NCBI GenBank assembly: GCA_003557805.1
Contig: PWNY01000237.1
Coordinates: 1-22,840 of the forward strand
Reading direction: 5' to 3'
DNA: 22,840 nt
Source of the DNA: Bacteroidales bacterium
Lineage (GTDB): Bacteria > Bacteroidota > Bacteroidia > Bacteroidales > UBA7960
Shown: positions 16,157 through 22,840 of the stretch, in pieces
Layout of the letters: every line of letters starts with the position of its first letter
How positions within the stretch are numbered: the stretch's first letter is position 1
Program-made: the position numbers and the translations under genes
The notes under the pieces: model-generated
The model's database searches: none
What the model saw: the letters and a program-made list of their open reading frames with translations, nothing else
Told to the model about the DNA's origin: nothing

Positions 16157-17236
16157 ATGCTGAAGAAACTGGACATATACATAATGCGTAAATTCCTGGG
16201 GACCTTTGTATATGCCATATCCCTTATAATCCTGATCGTTGTTGTTTTTGACCTTTCCGAGAAGATTGACAACTTCATAGAGAACAGGGCCCCGGTCTAT
16301 GACATTATATTTGTTTACTACCTTAACTTTATCCCCTACTTCATCAATCTGTTCAGCCCCCTGTTCACCTTCATTACGGTGGTATTCTTCACCTCCAGAA
16401 TGGCATTCAACACCGAGATAATTGCCATTTTAAGCTCAGGTGTCAGCTTCAGGCGGCTGCTCAGACCTTATTTGTACTCGGCGATAATACTGTCACTAAT
16501 GTCAGTATACCTTTCCAATGTGGTCATTCCGCCGGCAAACGAAAGAAGGCTGGAGTTTGAAAGCCAGTATGTCAGAAAGCCGGAAACATTCAGGGGCAGG
16601 AACATCCATATGCAGATCAGGCCGGGTATTTTTGTCTACCTTGAAACCTTCAATGAAAGAACACAGACCGGTTACCGTTTCACCCTGGAAAAAATTGAGG
16701 AGGGTGAGTTAACATACAAGATGCTTGCCACCCAGGCTCAGTTCAAGGAAGATGAAGGTGTTTGGGCAATAAGCAATTACAATATAAGGGAGCTTGAGGG
16801 TGCCAGGGAAAAACTAAGTTTCGGCAGGCAGCTGGACACAATACTGCCTTTTACCCCGGATGATTTCATTCAGAACCTAAAGGATATGGAAACAATGAAC
16901 TACCGGGAACTAAATGATTTTATTGCAAGTGAAAGGCTGAAGGGCTCCGAGGCGGTGAGCTTTTACGAGGTAGAAAAGCACCGCCGTATTGCTTTCCCGT
17001 TTGCTACCCTGGTCTTAACTTTTATCGGCATGGCCCTTTCGAGCCAGAAGGTAAGGGGCGGAATAGGACTGCATCTGGGCGCAGGGATAACGCTGAGCTT
17101 TGCATTTATACTTTTCATGCAGGTGACAACAACCTTTGCCACCAAGGGTAATCTTCACCCCATGATAGCGGTATGGATACCAAATATTATGTTTGGGATA
17201 CTGGGGATTTACCTGCTGAAGATCGCCCCAAAATAA
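16157..17236 (+). CDS. LptF/LptG family lipopolysaccharide export permease
   Basis: The 359-residue inner-membrane protein has the LptF/G layout. Three N-terminal helices lie at about residues 14-32, 50-78 and 98-120 (FLGTFVYAISLIILIVVVFD, FIPYFINLFSPLFTFITVVF, LRPYLYSAIILSLMSVYLSN). A periplasmic beta-rich domain (about 125-270) and three C-terminal helices (about 278-355) follow. The family signature around IIAILSSGVSFRRLLRPYLY, which contacts the LptB ATPase, is visible. LptF and LptG form a heterodimer that extracts lipopolysaccharide and passes it to LptC/LptA. Only one subunit is in this window and I cannot tell which. It is probably co-transcribed with tgt. Confidence 0.92.
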   Translation: MLKKLDIYIMRKFLGTFVYAISLIILIVVVFDLSEKIDNFIENRAPVYDIIFVYYLNFIPYFINLFSPLFTFITVVFFTSRMAFNTEIIAILSSGVSFRRLLRPYLYSAIILSLMSVYLSNVVIPPANERRLEFESQYVRKPETFRGRNIHMQIRPGIFVYLETFNERTQTGYRFTLEKIEEGELTYKMLATQAQFKEDEGVWAISNYNIRELEGAREKLSFGRQLDTILPFTPDDFIQNLKDMETMNYRELNDFIASERLKGSEAVSFYEVEKHRRIAFPFATLVLTFIGMALSSQKVRGGIGLHLGAGITLSFAFILFMQVTTTFATKGNLHPMIAVWIPNIMFGILGIYLLKIAPK

Positions 17237-17261
17237 CTTACTGTTTGATATTTAAGAGAAA

Positions 17262-17534
17262 TCAACCCTGCTTTTTCTTCTTTACAATGAAGTCTGGGAT
17301 CAAAAAACCAAGGACCCCTCCCCAGACCATACTCATGTAAGGATTTGAGGTGATCGCACACCCGCCAGAATCGCAGCCGATGAAATGATAATACAGATAT
17401 CCACCCGTTACACCTACCAGGGTAAATACTCCCACTATCCAGAGATAAACTGACGGATCCACCCTGAACGGGAAGATCCGTCTTTTTTTATCCGTGTTAC
17501 TTGCCCTGTTGTCTTTTTCCGGATTACTTTCCAT
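17262..17534 (-). CDS. Small membrane protein, DUF6132-like, with a Cys pair
   Basis: The 90-residue protein has a charged N-terminal tail (1-24) and two predicted membrane helices (about 29-52 and 65-84) joined by a short loop with IGC-DSGGC-AITSNP, i.e. Cys54 and Cys59 in a CX4C arrangement. It ends in KKKKQG. The pattern matches my recollection of DUF6132, a small Bacteroidota membrane family of unknown function. It starts 6 bases after the thioredoxin stop and is the third gene of a thioredoxin operon. That makes a redox-active Cys pair at the membrane surface plausible (inference). Confidence 0.8.
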   Translation of the reverse strand: MESNPEKDNRASNTDKKRRIFPFRVDPSVYLWIVGVFTLVGVTGGYLYYHFIGCDSGGCAITSNPYMSMVWGGVLGFLIPDFIVKKKKQG

Positions 17535-17540
17535 GTATAT

Positions 17541-17897
17541 TCAGTTTTTTACTCCAAACAGATCTTCAATGGCTTTTTCAAGGGTCTCTTTGGGCAGGGC
17601 GCCGGTAGCCATTTGCGGCTGTCCTTCGCTAGGGACAAAAAGAATGGAAGGGATGCTTCTGATACCAAACATCGCTGCCAGCTCCTGTTCCTTCTCTGTA
17701 TCTATCTTGTATATGTCAACCTTGCCCTTATACTCTTCTGATAATTCTTCCATAATCGGCGTAAGTGTACGGCAGGGTGCACACCAATCTGCATAGAAAT
17801 CAATTATACACGGTTTGTCACCGGCAAATTTCCATTCCTTGTTATTTTCGAAATCGAATACTTTTTCCTTGAATACTTCTTTTGTCAGGTTTTCCAT
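17541..17897 (-). CDS. trxA: Thioredoxin
   Basis: The 118-residue single-domain thioredoxin has no signal peptide and is therefore cytoplasmic. It shows the active site DWCAPC (Cys39, Cys42), the cis-proline loop GIRSIPSILF, and a 10-15 residue N-terminal extension relative to E. coli thioredoxin, including an extra Cys30 (KPCIIDF). It reduces disulfides in cytoplasmic proteins using thioredoxin reductase, which is not in the window. It is the middle gene of a three-gene minus-strand cluster, 68 bases after the anchored thioredoxin. Several trx paralogues are usual in the phylum, so the symbol denotes the family rather than strict orthology. Confidence 0.9.
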   Translation of the reverse strand: MENLTKEVFKEKVFDFENNKEWKFAGDKPCIIDFYADWCAPCRTLTPIMEELSEEYKGKVDIYKIDTEKEQELAAMFGIRSIPSILFVPSEGQPQMATGALPKETLEKAIEDLFGVKN

Positions 17898-17965
17898 GAT
17901 AATTTCCTGTATTTTAATTTGATAGTTTAATAATTGATATGTTGATAATTAGGCTATAAATATGA

Positions 17966-18442
17966 TTACAAATGTTCTTCGATAGCTGCTAAAAGAGTCT
18001 CCTTTTGCTGAACACCAACAAAGCGTTCTACTATCTCGCCGTCCCTGAAGAGAATAAGCGTTGGAATACTCCTTACACCAAAGCCGGCGGCTATATCACC
18101 AAACTGGTCAACATCCAGCTTGGTTATATCTGCATACTCATGAACCTCTGCTGCCAGCTCTTCCAGGATCGGGTTCTGGATACGGCACGGAGGGCACCAG
18201 TCAGCCCAGAAGTCAACCAGAACAAGGCCTTCTGAAATTGCGCCTTCAAAAGCATTGGCGTCAAGATTAATTACATAGCTGTACTGACCTGAATGATCAG
18301 GGTTTGCGGACTCATAGTTATTGCTGTCTCCTTCCTTTGCAACACCAGTTTCACCGGGAAGTGACACAAGTAAAAGGGCCAGGCCAATGACACCGGCAGC
18401 AATCAGTACGGGCAACAGTTTTTTAATTCTTTCTGATTTCAT
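17966..18442 (-). CDS. Membrane-anchored periplasmic thioredoxin-like protein
   Basis: The 158-residue protein has an N-terminal signal anchor (about residues 8-28, LLPVLIAAGVIGLALLLVSL) without a lipobox or clear cleavage site, then a polar linker (30-55) and a thioredoxin domain with FWADWCPPC (Cys83, Cys86) and the cis-proline loop GVRSIPTLILF. The catalytic domain should face the periplasm. The CPPC centre is found in both thioredoxin-like reductants and some oxidants, so its direction cannot be read. It is first in the cluster with a cytosolic thioredoxin and a Cys-pair membrane protein, which together could carry electrons across the membrane (inference). Confidence 0.88.
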   Translation of the reverse strand: MKSERIKKLLPVLIAAGVIGLALLLVSLPGETGVAKEGDSNNYESANPDHSGQYSYVINLDANAFEGAISEGLVLVDFWADWCPPCRIQNPILEELAAEVHEYADITKLDVDQFGDIAAGFGVRSIPTLILFRDGEIVERFVGVQQKETLLAAIEEHL

Positions 18443-18606
18443 GATGGGCTGTTAGTTTTATTTCTTAAATTAAAGATTAATAAACCATTAATTACCAAAC
18501 AACTGTGTAATTAAAAAGTTCATTAGTTTTGATGGCATAAAGATATGTAGATATCTCCTTGTAGCCAAAACCGCTAAGTTAAAAAAGATTAAAACGGCCC
18601 CGGGCC

Positions 18607-19593
18607 CTATTCAATGCCGGCAAAGTGCTTCATAAACTGCACCCTCAGGAAGGCAGCGGGATTATCGGTCATCTTCTGGCTCATTTTACCCCTGAACGAG
18701 GCGACATTCTTATGTGCGTTCTTCTCCATCCACTCCCTGATCTCACTGTGTATTGGTTCAAGGTGGCCTATGCCGTTCTTATAGAGTGTAGAGCACACCT
18801 GGACCGCAGTCGCACCGGCAAGCAGGTGCTTGATGACCCCTTTCCCGTCATGCACACCGGTTGAGGCACACAGGTCGGTCTGCAACTGACCTGACAGGAT
18901 GGCCATCCACCTGAGAGAAGCTGAGATCTCCTCTGGATCACTATACAGGTGTGCTGGTTTTATACGCATATTATCAATATCAATATCCGGATTAAAGAAG
19001 CGGTTAAACAGCACAATGCCCTTAACACCTGTCCAGGACAGCTTCTTTATCATGTTTGCCAGCCCGGAAAAATATGTTGACAGCTTAAGTGATACAGGTA
19101 TATCTATCTCCTTTTTCACTTTTTCAACAATATCGAAATACACCTTTTCATAGACACCACCCTCCTTCTGGGTATCCGAGGGTAAAAGGAACACGTTCAG
19201 CTCAAGGGCATCGGCACCTGCCTGTTCAATATTCTTTGCAAAGGCCGGCCACTCATGTGCACTTGTACAGTTTATACTTGCAATAACCGGAATTTCAAGC
19301 CTTTTCTTTGCCTCCTGTATAAGGTTAAGGTACTCATCCAGTGTGTGTTCCCTTGCATAATTGCTTATATAATCCTCGGCTTCGGTGTAGGCACTGTGAG
19401 ATTCTTCATAGGAGAAAACCTTACGTATCTCAAACTTTATCTGCTCTTCAAACAGGGATTTCAATACAACGGCACCGGCACCCATCTTATCAATCTCTTC
19501 AAGATTTTTAATGCTTTTTGTCAGGCCGGAGCTGCCGGCAATAACCGGGCTGCGTAGCTGAAGCCCCATGTAGGTGGTGGAAAGATCAGTCAT
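18607..19593 (-). CDS. Dihydroorotate dehydrogenase-like flavoprotein, atypical
   Basis: The 328-residue TIM-barrel protein is of the DHOD group: LRSPVIAGSSGLTKSIKNLE at the start, GAGAVVLKSLFEEQI, a Lys in VSLKLSTYFS, and an FMN-phosphate loop near STGVHDGKGVIKHLLAGATAVQVCSTLYKNG (split here from the run at about residues 245-275). The canonical catalytic segment ELNxSCPN reads ELNVFLLPSD at residues 131-140, so the catalytic Cys/Ser and nearby Asn are missing. It is therefore not safely PyrD. It belongs with the DHOD-like proteins of unassigned substrate; a related oxidoreductase role on another pyrimidine or unsaturated substrate is possible. It is divergent from the nucleoside kinase. Confidence 0.82.
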   Translation of the reverse strand: MTDLSTTYMGLQLRSPVIAGSSGLTKSIKNLEEIDKMGAGAVVLKSLFEEQIKFEIRKVFSYEESHSAYTEAEDYISNYAREHTLDEYLNLIQEAKKRLEIPVIASINCTSAHEWPAFAKNIEQAGADALELNVFLLPSDTQKEGGVYEKVYFDIVEKVKKEIDIPVSLKLSTYFSGLANMIKKLSWTGVKGIVLFNRFFNPDIDIDNMRIKPAHLYSDPEEISASLRWMAILSGQLQTDLCASTGVHDGKGVIKHLLAGATAVQVCSTLYKNGIGHLEPIHSEIREWMEKNAHKNVASFRGKMSQKMTDNPAAFLRVQFMKHFAGIE

Positions 19594-19639
19594 GCCTGGT
19601 AATATTTTTGGAAGATTGGTTAATATACGTTTTGCCTGA

Positions 19640-19670
19640 CAAACCTACAACCATTTTGCCAAATTCACAA
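19640..19670 (-). promoter_or_regulatory. Predicted promoter of the DHOD-like gene
   Basis: On the minus strand TAGGTTTG (19647 to 19640) matches TAnnTTTG, with TTG at 19670-19668 after a 20-base spacer. Transcription would start near 19633 and give a leader of about 40 bases. Confidence 0.5.
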
Positions 19671-19755
19671 TAAAAAATGATCTGTACATATACAGGGGCA
19701 TCATTTGAACGAAAAACGCAGTTTGTGGTTATAAGGGTAATAAATTATAAATTAA

Positions 19756-19763
19756 TACCTTTG
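19756..19763 (+). promoter_or_regulatory. Predicted -7 promoter box for the nucleoside kinase
   Basis: TACCTTTG, followed by C, matches TAnnTTTG exactly, 55 bases before the kinase ATG. The nearest upstream TTG is 30 bases away, too far for a normal -33 box. The remainder of this 225-base gap shows nothing else I can support. Confidence 0.45.
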
Positions 19764-19818
19764 CAGGCCCGAAAACTACTTTTTTCTGATATTCGGACAA
19801 CAATAAGCCTTTGGCAGC

Positions 19819-21354
19819 ATGACAGGTAACGATATTAGAAGGGGATCACAACCTGGATACCACCCCGAGGCCCTGAAAGCCTCTTTCAGGAATATAATGG
19901 AGCCTTTACTGGTTCTGTTCAACAAGGCGGTTTCCGTGGTGATGAAAGGCAGGGATTTTTACATCGCCTACAGCATACCCGGGGGAGTGTATGGTTATTT
20001 TACAGATCACCCTGTAAGCAAGGAGGAGCTTGAAAAGATAGCAGAATGTATCAGGGGTCTCATAAACGGGGGTAACAGCTTTAGCAGCGAATCCCTGTCG
20101 AAACAGGAAATAGCCAGATACTTTGAAAACACGAACAGGAAGGATATAATAAAGTTACTGGACTCAAAAAGAACAGGCAAACAGCCTGACAGGCTCTATC
20201 TTGCCCGTATAGATGGGTATGCGGAACTGCTTCTGAACCAGGTCAATGAGAACCTGGAAAGATTGAGAAGGTTCAGGATACTGAAATTTAAAGACGGCTT
20301 CTTCCTTATTGCTGACCCCGATTTCTTCGAAAGGGTGATGCCCGAATGTCCCACAAAGAGTAAATATTTCACGGGCTTTGATGAAACAGAAGAGACAATG
20401 AAGCATCTGGGTATAGCCAGTTTTGCCGAGCTCAATGATGTCATTACCAGGGAAAAGCTCCCTGAATTCATCAAACTGTCAGAGGCCTGGCAAAACAGGA
20501 GGATATCCCAGATCGCTGACCAGGTAATAGATTCATCTGAGGCATCCAGACTGGTATTCATTGCCGGACCCACCTCTTCAGGCAAGACAACCTCGGCCAA
20601 CAGGCTGGCCATAGAATTAAGGGTAATGAAAAAGAAGGCGATCATACTTTCACTTGACAACTTCTACCTCCCGCACAGCGCCATACCTGATGACCCTGAA
20701 ACAGGGATGAAGAATTTTGAACAGCTAAGCGCGCTGGACCTCGGGCTTTTTAAACGCACGATAAACGATCTTCTGGCAGGGAAGTCTGTCAGGTTGCCAA
20801 AGTACCATTTTGACGGCAAGGGGGCAACACCGGATAAACAAAGCACACAAATAACAAATGACACCGTGGTTATTGTCGAGGGAATTCACGGTTTGAACCC
20901 CGGCCTCTGGAAGGATGCAATGGATACCGACTCCTACCGCTTATATGTATCTGCCCTGAGCACCCTTAACATCCATGACCACCTGCCCTTCTCCACATCG
21001 GATCACAGGCTGATAAGGCGGCTTGTCAGGGATCATCTTTTCAGGGGTTACAGCTTTAATGAAACCATCAGAAGGTGGCCCGACATAATGCAGAATGAAT
21101 ATCTCAGCATATTCCCTTACCAGGAAAGCGCACATACCATATTCAACTCCGCACTTATATATGAACCCGCAGTTTTTGCCCATTATGCACCAGAAATTGT
21201 ACGCGACACCGAAGCTGAAAATGAGCATATAAGGACGGAGGTAAAGCGCATCAACCGAATTTTGTCACTGCTTGTGCCAATTGACCCAAAAGACATACCA
21301 CCAACCTCCATATTAAGGGAGTTTATAGGCGGTAGCAGTTTCCAGTATTCCTGA
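19819..21354 (+). CDS. Nucleoside (uridine) kinase-like protein lacking a TGS domain
   Basis: The 511-residue protein has its kinase domain in the second half: Walker A GPTSSGKT at residues 250-257, LSLDNFYLP (substrate Asp), LPKYHFDGKG, VIVEGIHGLNP (Walker B-like), and the lid segment RLIRRLVRDHLFRGYSFNETIRRW. These match uridine/cytidine kinases that phosphorylate nucleosides for salvage. The N-terminal half (about 1-230) resembles the second editing-like domain of threonyl-tRNA synthetase seen in the long Bacteroidota/Firmicutes kinase family. The TGS domain that normally precedes it is absent, and the upstream 225 bases hold a promoter box rather than missing coding sequence. Single-copy monocistronic gene, divergent from the DHOD-like flavoprotein. 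Confidence 0.85.
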   Translation: MTGNDIRRGSQPGYHPEALKASFRNIMEPLLVLFNKAVSVVMKGRDFYIAYSIPGGVYGYFTDHPVSKEELEKIAECIRGLINGGNSFSSESLSKQEIARYFENTNRKDIIKLLDSKRTGKQPDRLYLARIDGYAELLLNQVNENLERLRRFRILKFKDGFFLIADPDFFERVMPECPTKSKYFTGFDETEETMKHLGIASFAELNDVITREKLPEFIKLSEAWQNRRISQIADQVIDSSEASRLVFIAGPTSSGKTTSANRLAIELRVMKKKAIILSLDNFYLPHSAIPDDPETGMKNFEQLSALDLGLFKRTINDLLAGKSVRLPKYHFDGKGATPDKQSTQITNDTVVIVEGIHGLNPGLWKDAMDTDSYRLYVSALSTLNIHDHLPFSTSDHRLIRRLVRDHLFRGYSFNETIRRWPDIMQNEYLSIFPYQESAHTIFNSALIYEPAVFAHYAPEIVRDTEAENEHIRTEVKRINRILSLLVPIDPKDIPPTSILREFIGGSSFQYS

Positions 21355-21383
21355 TAAGGAGAATAAGGTATAATTTCATCTAT

Positions 21384-21399
21384 TTTGCATATTTGCATA
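21384..21399 (+). repeat. Tandem 8-base repeat before the FadL gene
   Basis: TTTGCATA occurs twice in perfect tandem, directly upstream of the putative -33 TTG at 21405-21407. The position suits an activator or repressor half-site pair; no regulator can be named. Confidence 0.4.
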
Positions 21400-21404
21400 A
21401 ACAA

Positions 21405-21436
21405 TTGTTTAACACTTTTCTTTTTTTTATATCTTG
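21405..21436 (+). promoter_or_regulatory. Possible promoter of the FadL-type porin gene
   Basis: TTG (21405-21407), a 21-base spacer, then TAATCTTG (21429-21436), which has one mismatch to TAnnTTTG. Transcription would start near 21443 with a leader of about 63 bases. Confidence 0.35.
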
Positions 21437-21505
21437 CGCTACTTTTAGAACAGGCCCTGATAAACCATATTATGAGCCATATTAATTAACAAAACCTTAT
21501 TTATA

Positions 21506-22738
21506 ATGAAACGTTCAATTATCACTGCCTTACTGTTTTTGCTCATTTCACATCTAGCAGTTGCAGGCGGCTACCAGGTCAGTCTTCATGGACAGAAACA
21601 GATCGGCATGGGATTGATAGGCACTTCGCTGCAGCTTGACGCAAGCTCTGCATTCTACAATCCAGGGGCGCTTGCGATGATTCCCCAGCAGTTAAGCATA
21701 CAGGGCGGTATGAGCGGTATATTTGCGAGCACCGCCTTCAGCCAGCAACAACCCTCTGTTTACCAGGCAAAAACTGACAATACACCCGGTACTCCATTTT
21801 ACCTGTATGCATCATCCAGGATTACAGACAGACTGTCGGCGGGTATTGCCGTGAACACTCCCTATGGCAACAGTCTCTCATGGGAAGAAGGCTGGATAGG
21901 CCGTTTCCTGATACAGGAGATATCACTCAGGGCCATAACCATACAGCCTACCCTCTCTTACAGGATAACGGAAAACCTTTCTATAGGTGCAGGCTTTGTA
22001 TATGCCTCCGGCAGTGTTGATATGCAACGTGCATTGCCCCTGCAGGGGCCTGATGGCGAGGCTGGAGTAACCATTGAGGGGAGCACAGCAAATTACGGGT
22101 TTAACGCCGGCATACAGTTTTCACACCGCTCGGGTCTTAATGCGGGAATTGCATACCGGTCCAGGATAGACATGGAGCTTGATAATGCAGATGTCATCTT
22201 CAGCAATATTCCCTCATCTCTTTCAGCTTCATTTCCGGAGGGAAACAGCGTTGCTGTCTCTCTTCCCCTGCCGGCTAATCTTGATTTTGGGTTGTCATAC
22301 CAGTTTACACCAGATTTTATGGCAGGCATTGCGCTGAACTATGTCTTCTGGGAGGCCTATGATGAACTGCATTTTGATTTTGAAACAAATACCGCAAACC
22401 TTCATGACAGCCGCAATCCGCGCAATTACAGCAACACTTTGATTGCCAGGGTAGGTGCCCAGTACAGGGTGCACGAAGGATTGTATATCAGGGCCGGTTC
22501 CTATTTCGATCCCACACCGAGCGATGAGAGCTATTTCTCCCCTGAGACCCCAAGCCTTAACAACCTGGCCTTTACAGGAGGGTTCTCATATTTGCCACTA
22601 CCGAACCTGAGTATTGACGCGAGCCTGCTCTTTATAATCGGAATGGAAAGGGATATGATGTATTCCCCGGAGAATTTCGGAGGCACTTACAAATCCCGGG
22701 CCGTAATACCAGGCATTGGAATAAGTTACAGCATATAA
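21506..22738 (+). CDS. FadL/OmpP1 family outer-membrane transport protein
   Basis: The 410-residue protein has a Sec signal peptide (MKRSIITALLFLLISHLAVA) and then the FadL hallmark: mature N-terminus GGYQVSLHGQKQIGMG, then GTSLQLDASSAFYNPGAL, the hatch region of this family. The remainder is alternating beta strands (about 14 expected) with aromatic girdles, ending in the barrel-closing IGISYSI. FadL-type porins let hydrophobic compounds such as long-chain fatty acids or aromatic hydrocarbons cross the outer membrane by lateral diffusion; the substrate here is unknown. The next lipoprotein starts 22 bases after the stop, so the two are probably one operon. Confidence 0.9.
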   Translation: MKRSIITALLFLLISHLAVAGGYQVSLHGQKQIGMGLIGTSLQLDASSAFYNPGALAMIPQQLSIQGGMSGIFASTAFSQQQPSVYQAKTDNTPGTPFYLYASSRITDRLSAGIAVNTPYGNSLSWEEGWIGRFLIQEISLRAITIQPTLSYRITENLSIGAGFVYASGSVDMQRALPLQGPDGEAGVTIEGSTANYGFNAGIQFSHRSGLNAGIAYRSRIDMELDNADVIFSNIPSSLSASFPEGNSVAVSLPLPANLDFGLSYQFTPDFMAGIALNYVFWEAYDELHFDFETNTANLHDSRNPRNYSNTLIARVGAQYRVHEGLYIRAGSYFDPTPSDESYFSPETPSLNNLAFTGGFSYLPLPNLSIDASLLFIIGMERDMMYSPENFGGTYKSRAVIPGIGISYSI

Positions 22739-22760
22739 TACAATATCTAAATATAAAGAC

Positions 22761-22840
22761 ATGAAATACAGGAAGCTACAAAACATCATATTTTTCATTG
22801 CAGCGGTATTCATTGCCGGATGTGAAGCTGACATTGACAT
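22761..22840 (+). CDS. Lipoprotein, 3' truncated by window edge
   Basis: Only the first 26 full codons are in the window: a lipoprotein signal MKYRKLQNIIFFIAAVFIAGC (lipid Cys21) followed by EADID. It lies 22 bases after the FadL-type gene. In many Bacteroidota the gene after this porin encodes an SGNH/GDSL hydrolase lipoprotein with a similar acidic mature start, so that is the best guess, but nothing visible here proves it. Confidence 0.65.
   Translation, partial: MKYRKLQNIIFFIAAVFIAGCEADID

Noticed and set aside
18541..18556. Inverted repeat AGATAT-GTAG-ATATCT in the gap before the anchored thioredoxin
   Set aside because: A six-base AT-rich repeat is expected often by chance in this 164-base gap, and no promoter box positions it.
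18596..18607. GC-rich palindromic sequence at the end of the DHOD-like gene, followed on the minus strand by T-rich sequence
   Set aside because: Only a short GGCC/GGCC stem with a cramped loop can form and it overlaps the stop codon; too weak to call a terminator.

Overview
The window is ordinary-looking chromosomal DNA from a Bacteroidota bacterium, most probably of the order Bacteroidales. The evidence is the outer-membrane content (a TonB-dependent receptor, a FadL-type porin, several lipoproteins), lineage-typical gene pairs (dihydroorotase followed by a DUF4296 lipoprotein, tgt followed by an LptF/LptG permease), the long form of urocanate hydratase, weak or absent Shine-Dalgarno sequences, and several promoter boxes of the Bacteroidota type TAnnTTTG. 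I cannot name a genus. No tRNA, rRNA, insertion sequence, phage gene or CRISPR array is visible. No stretch longer than about 225 bases lacks a gene.

Layout. 1-992 is the 3' end of mutS2. 995-1249 (minus) is a small basic protein with a ribbon-helix-helix-like C-terminus. 1262-7796 is the most interesting block. A secreted endonuclease/exonuclease/phosphatase (EEP) lipoprotein (minus) is divergent from an operon of a TonB-dependent receptor, a single-module DUF5689 lipoprotein, and a larger lipoprotein with two DUF5689 modules plus a choice-of-anchor J domain. The 146-base divergent region carries back-to-back promoter boxes and a hairpin in the receptor leader. I read this block as a candidate surface system that binds, cuts and imports a phosphorylated polymer or nucleic acid; the substrate is inferred, not shown.

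7802-8938 (minus) is a cysteine desulfurase. 9121-11764 is a plus-strand run of polyprenol-phosphate mannosyltransferase-like GT2, dihydroorotase and a DUF4296 lipoprotein. 11796-13811 (minus) is an isolated urocanate hydratase. 13861-14913 (minus) holds an ECF-type sigma factor followed by a small secreted protein. 14979-17236 is tgt and an LptF/LptG permease. 17262-18442 (minus) is a redox cluster: membrane-anchored thioredoxin, cytosolic thioredoxin and a DUF6132-like small membrane protein with a Cys pair. 18607-19593 (minus) is a dihydroorotate dehydrogenase-like flavoprotein lacking the usual catalytic motif. 19819-21354 is a nucleoside (uridine) kinase without the usual TGS domain. 21506-22738 is a FadL/OmpP1 porin followed by the first 27 residues of another lipoprotein, cut by the window edge.

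Beyond the nuclease/receptor block, the points worth a second look are mostly family variants. Tgt has lost three of the four zinc ligands, dihydroorotase has Gln in place of the first metal His, and the DHOD-like protein lacks the catalytic SCPN motif. The DUF6132/thioredoxin neighbourhood suggests a redox pathway.
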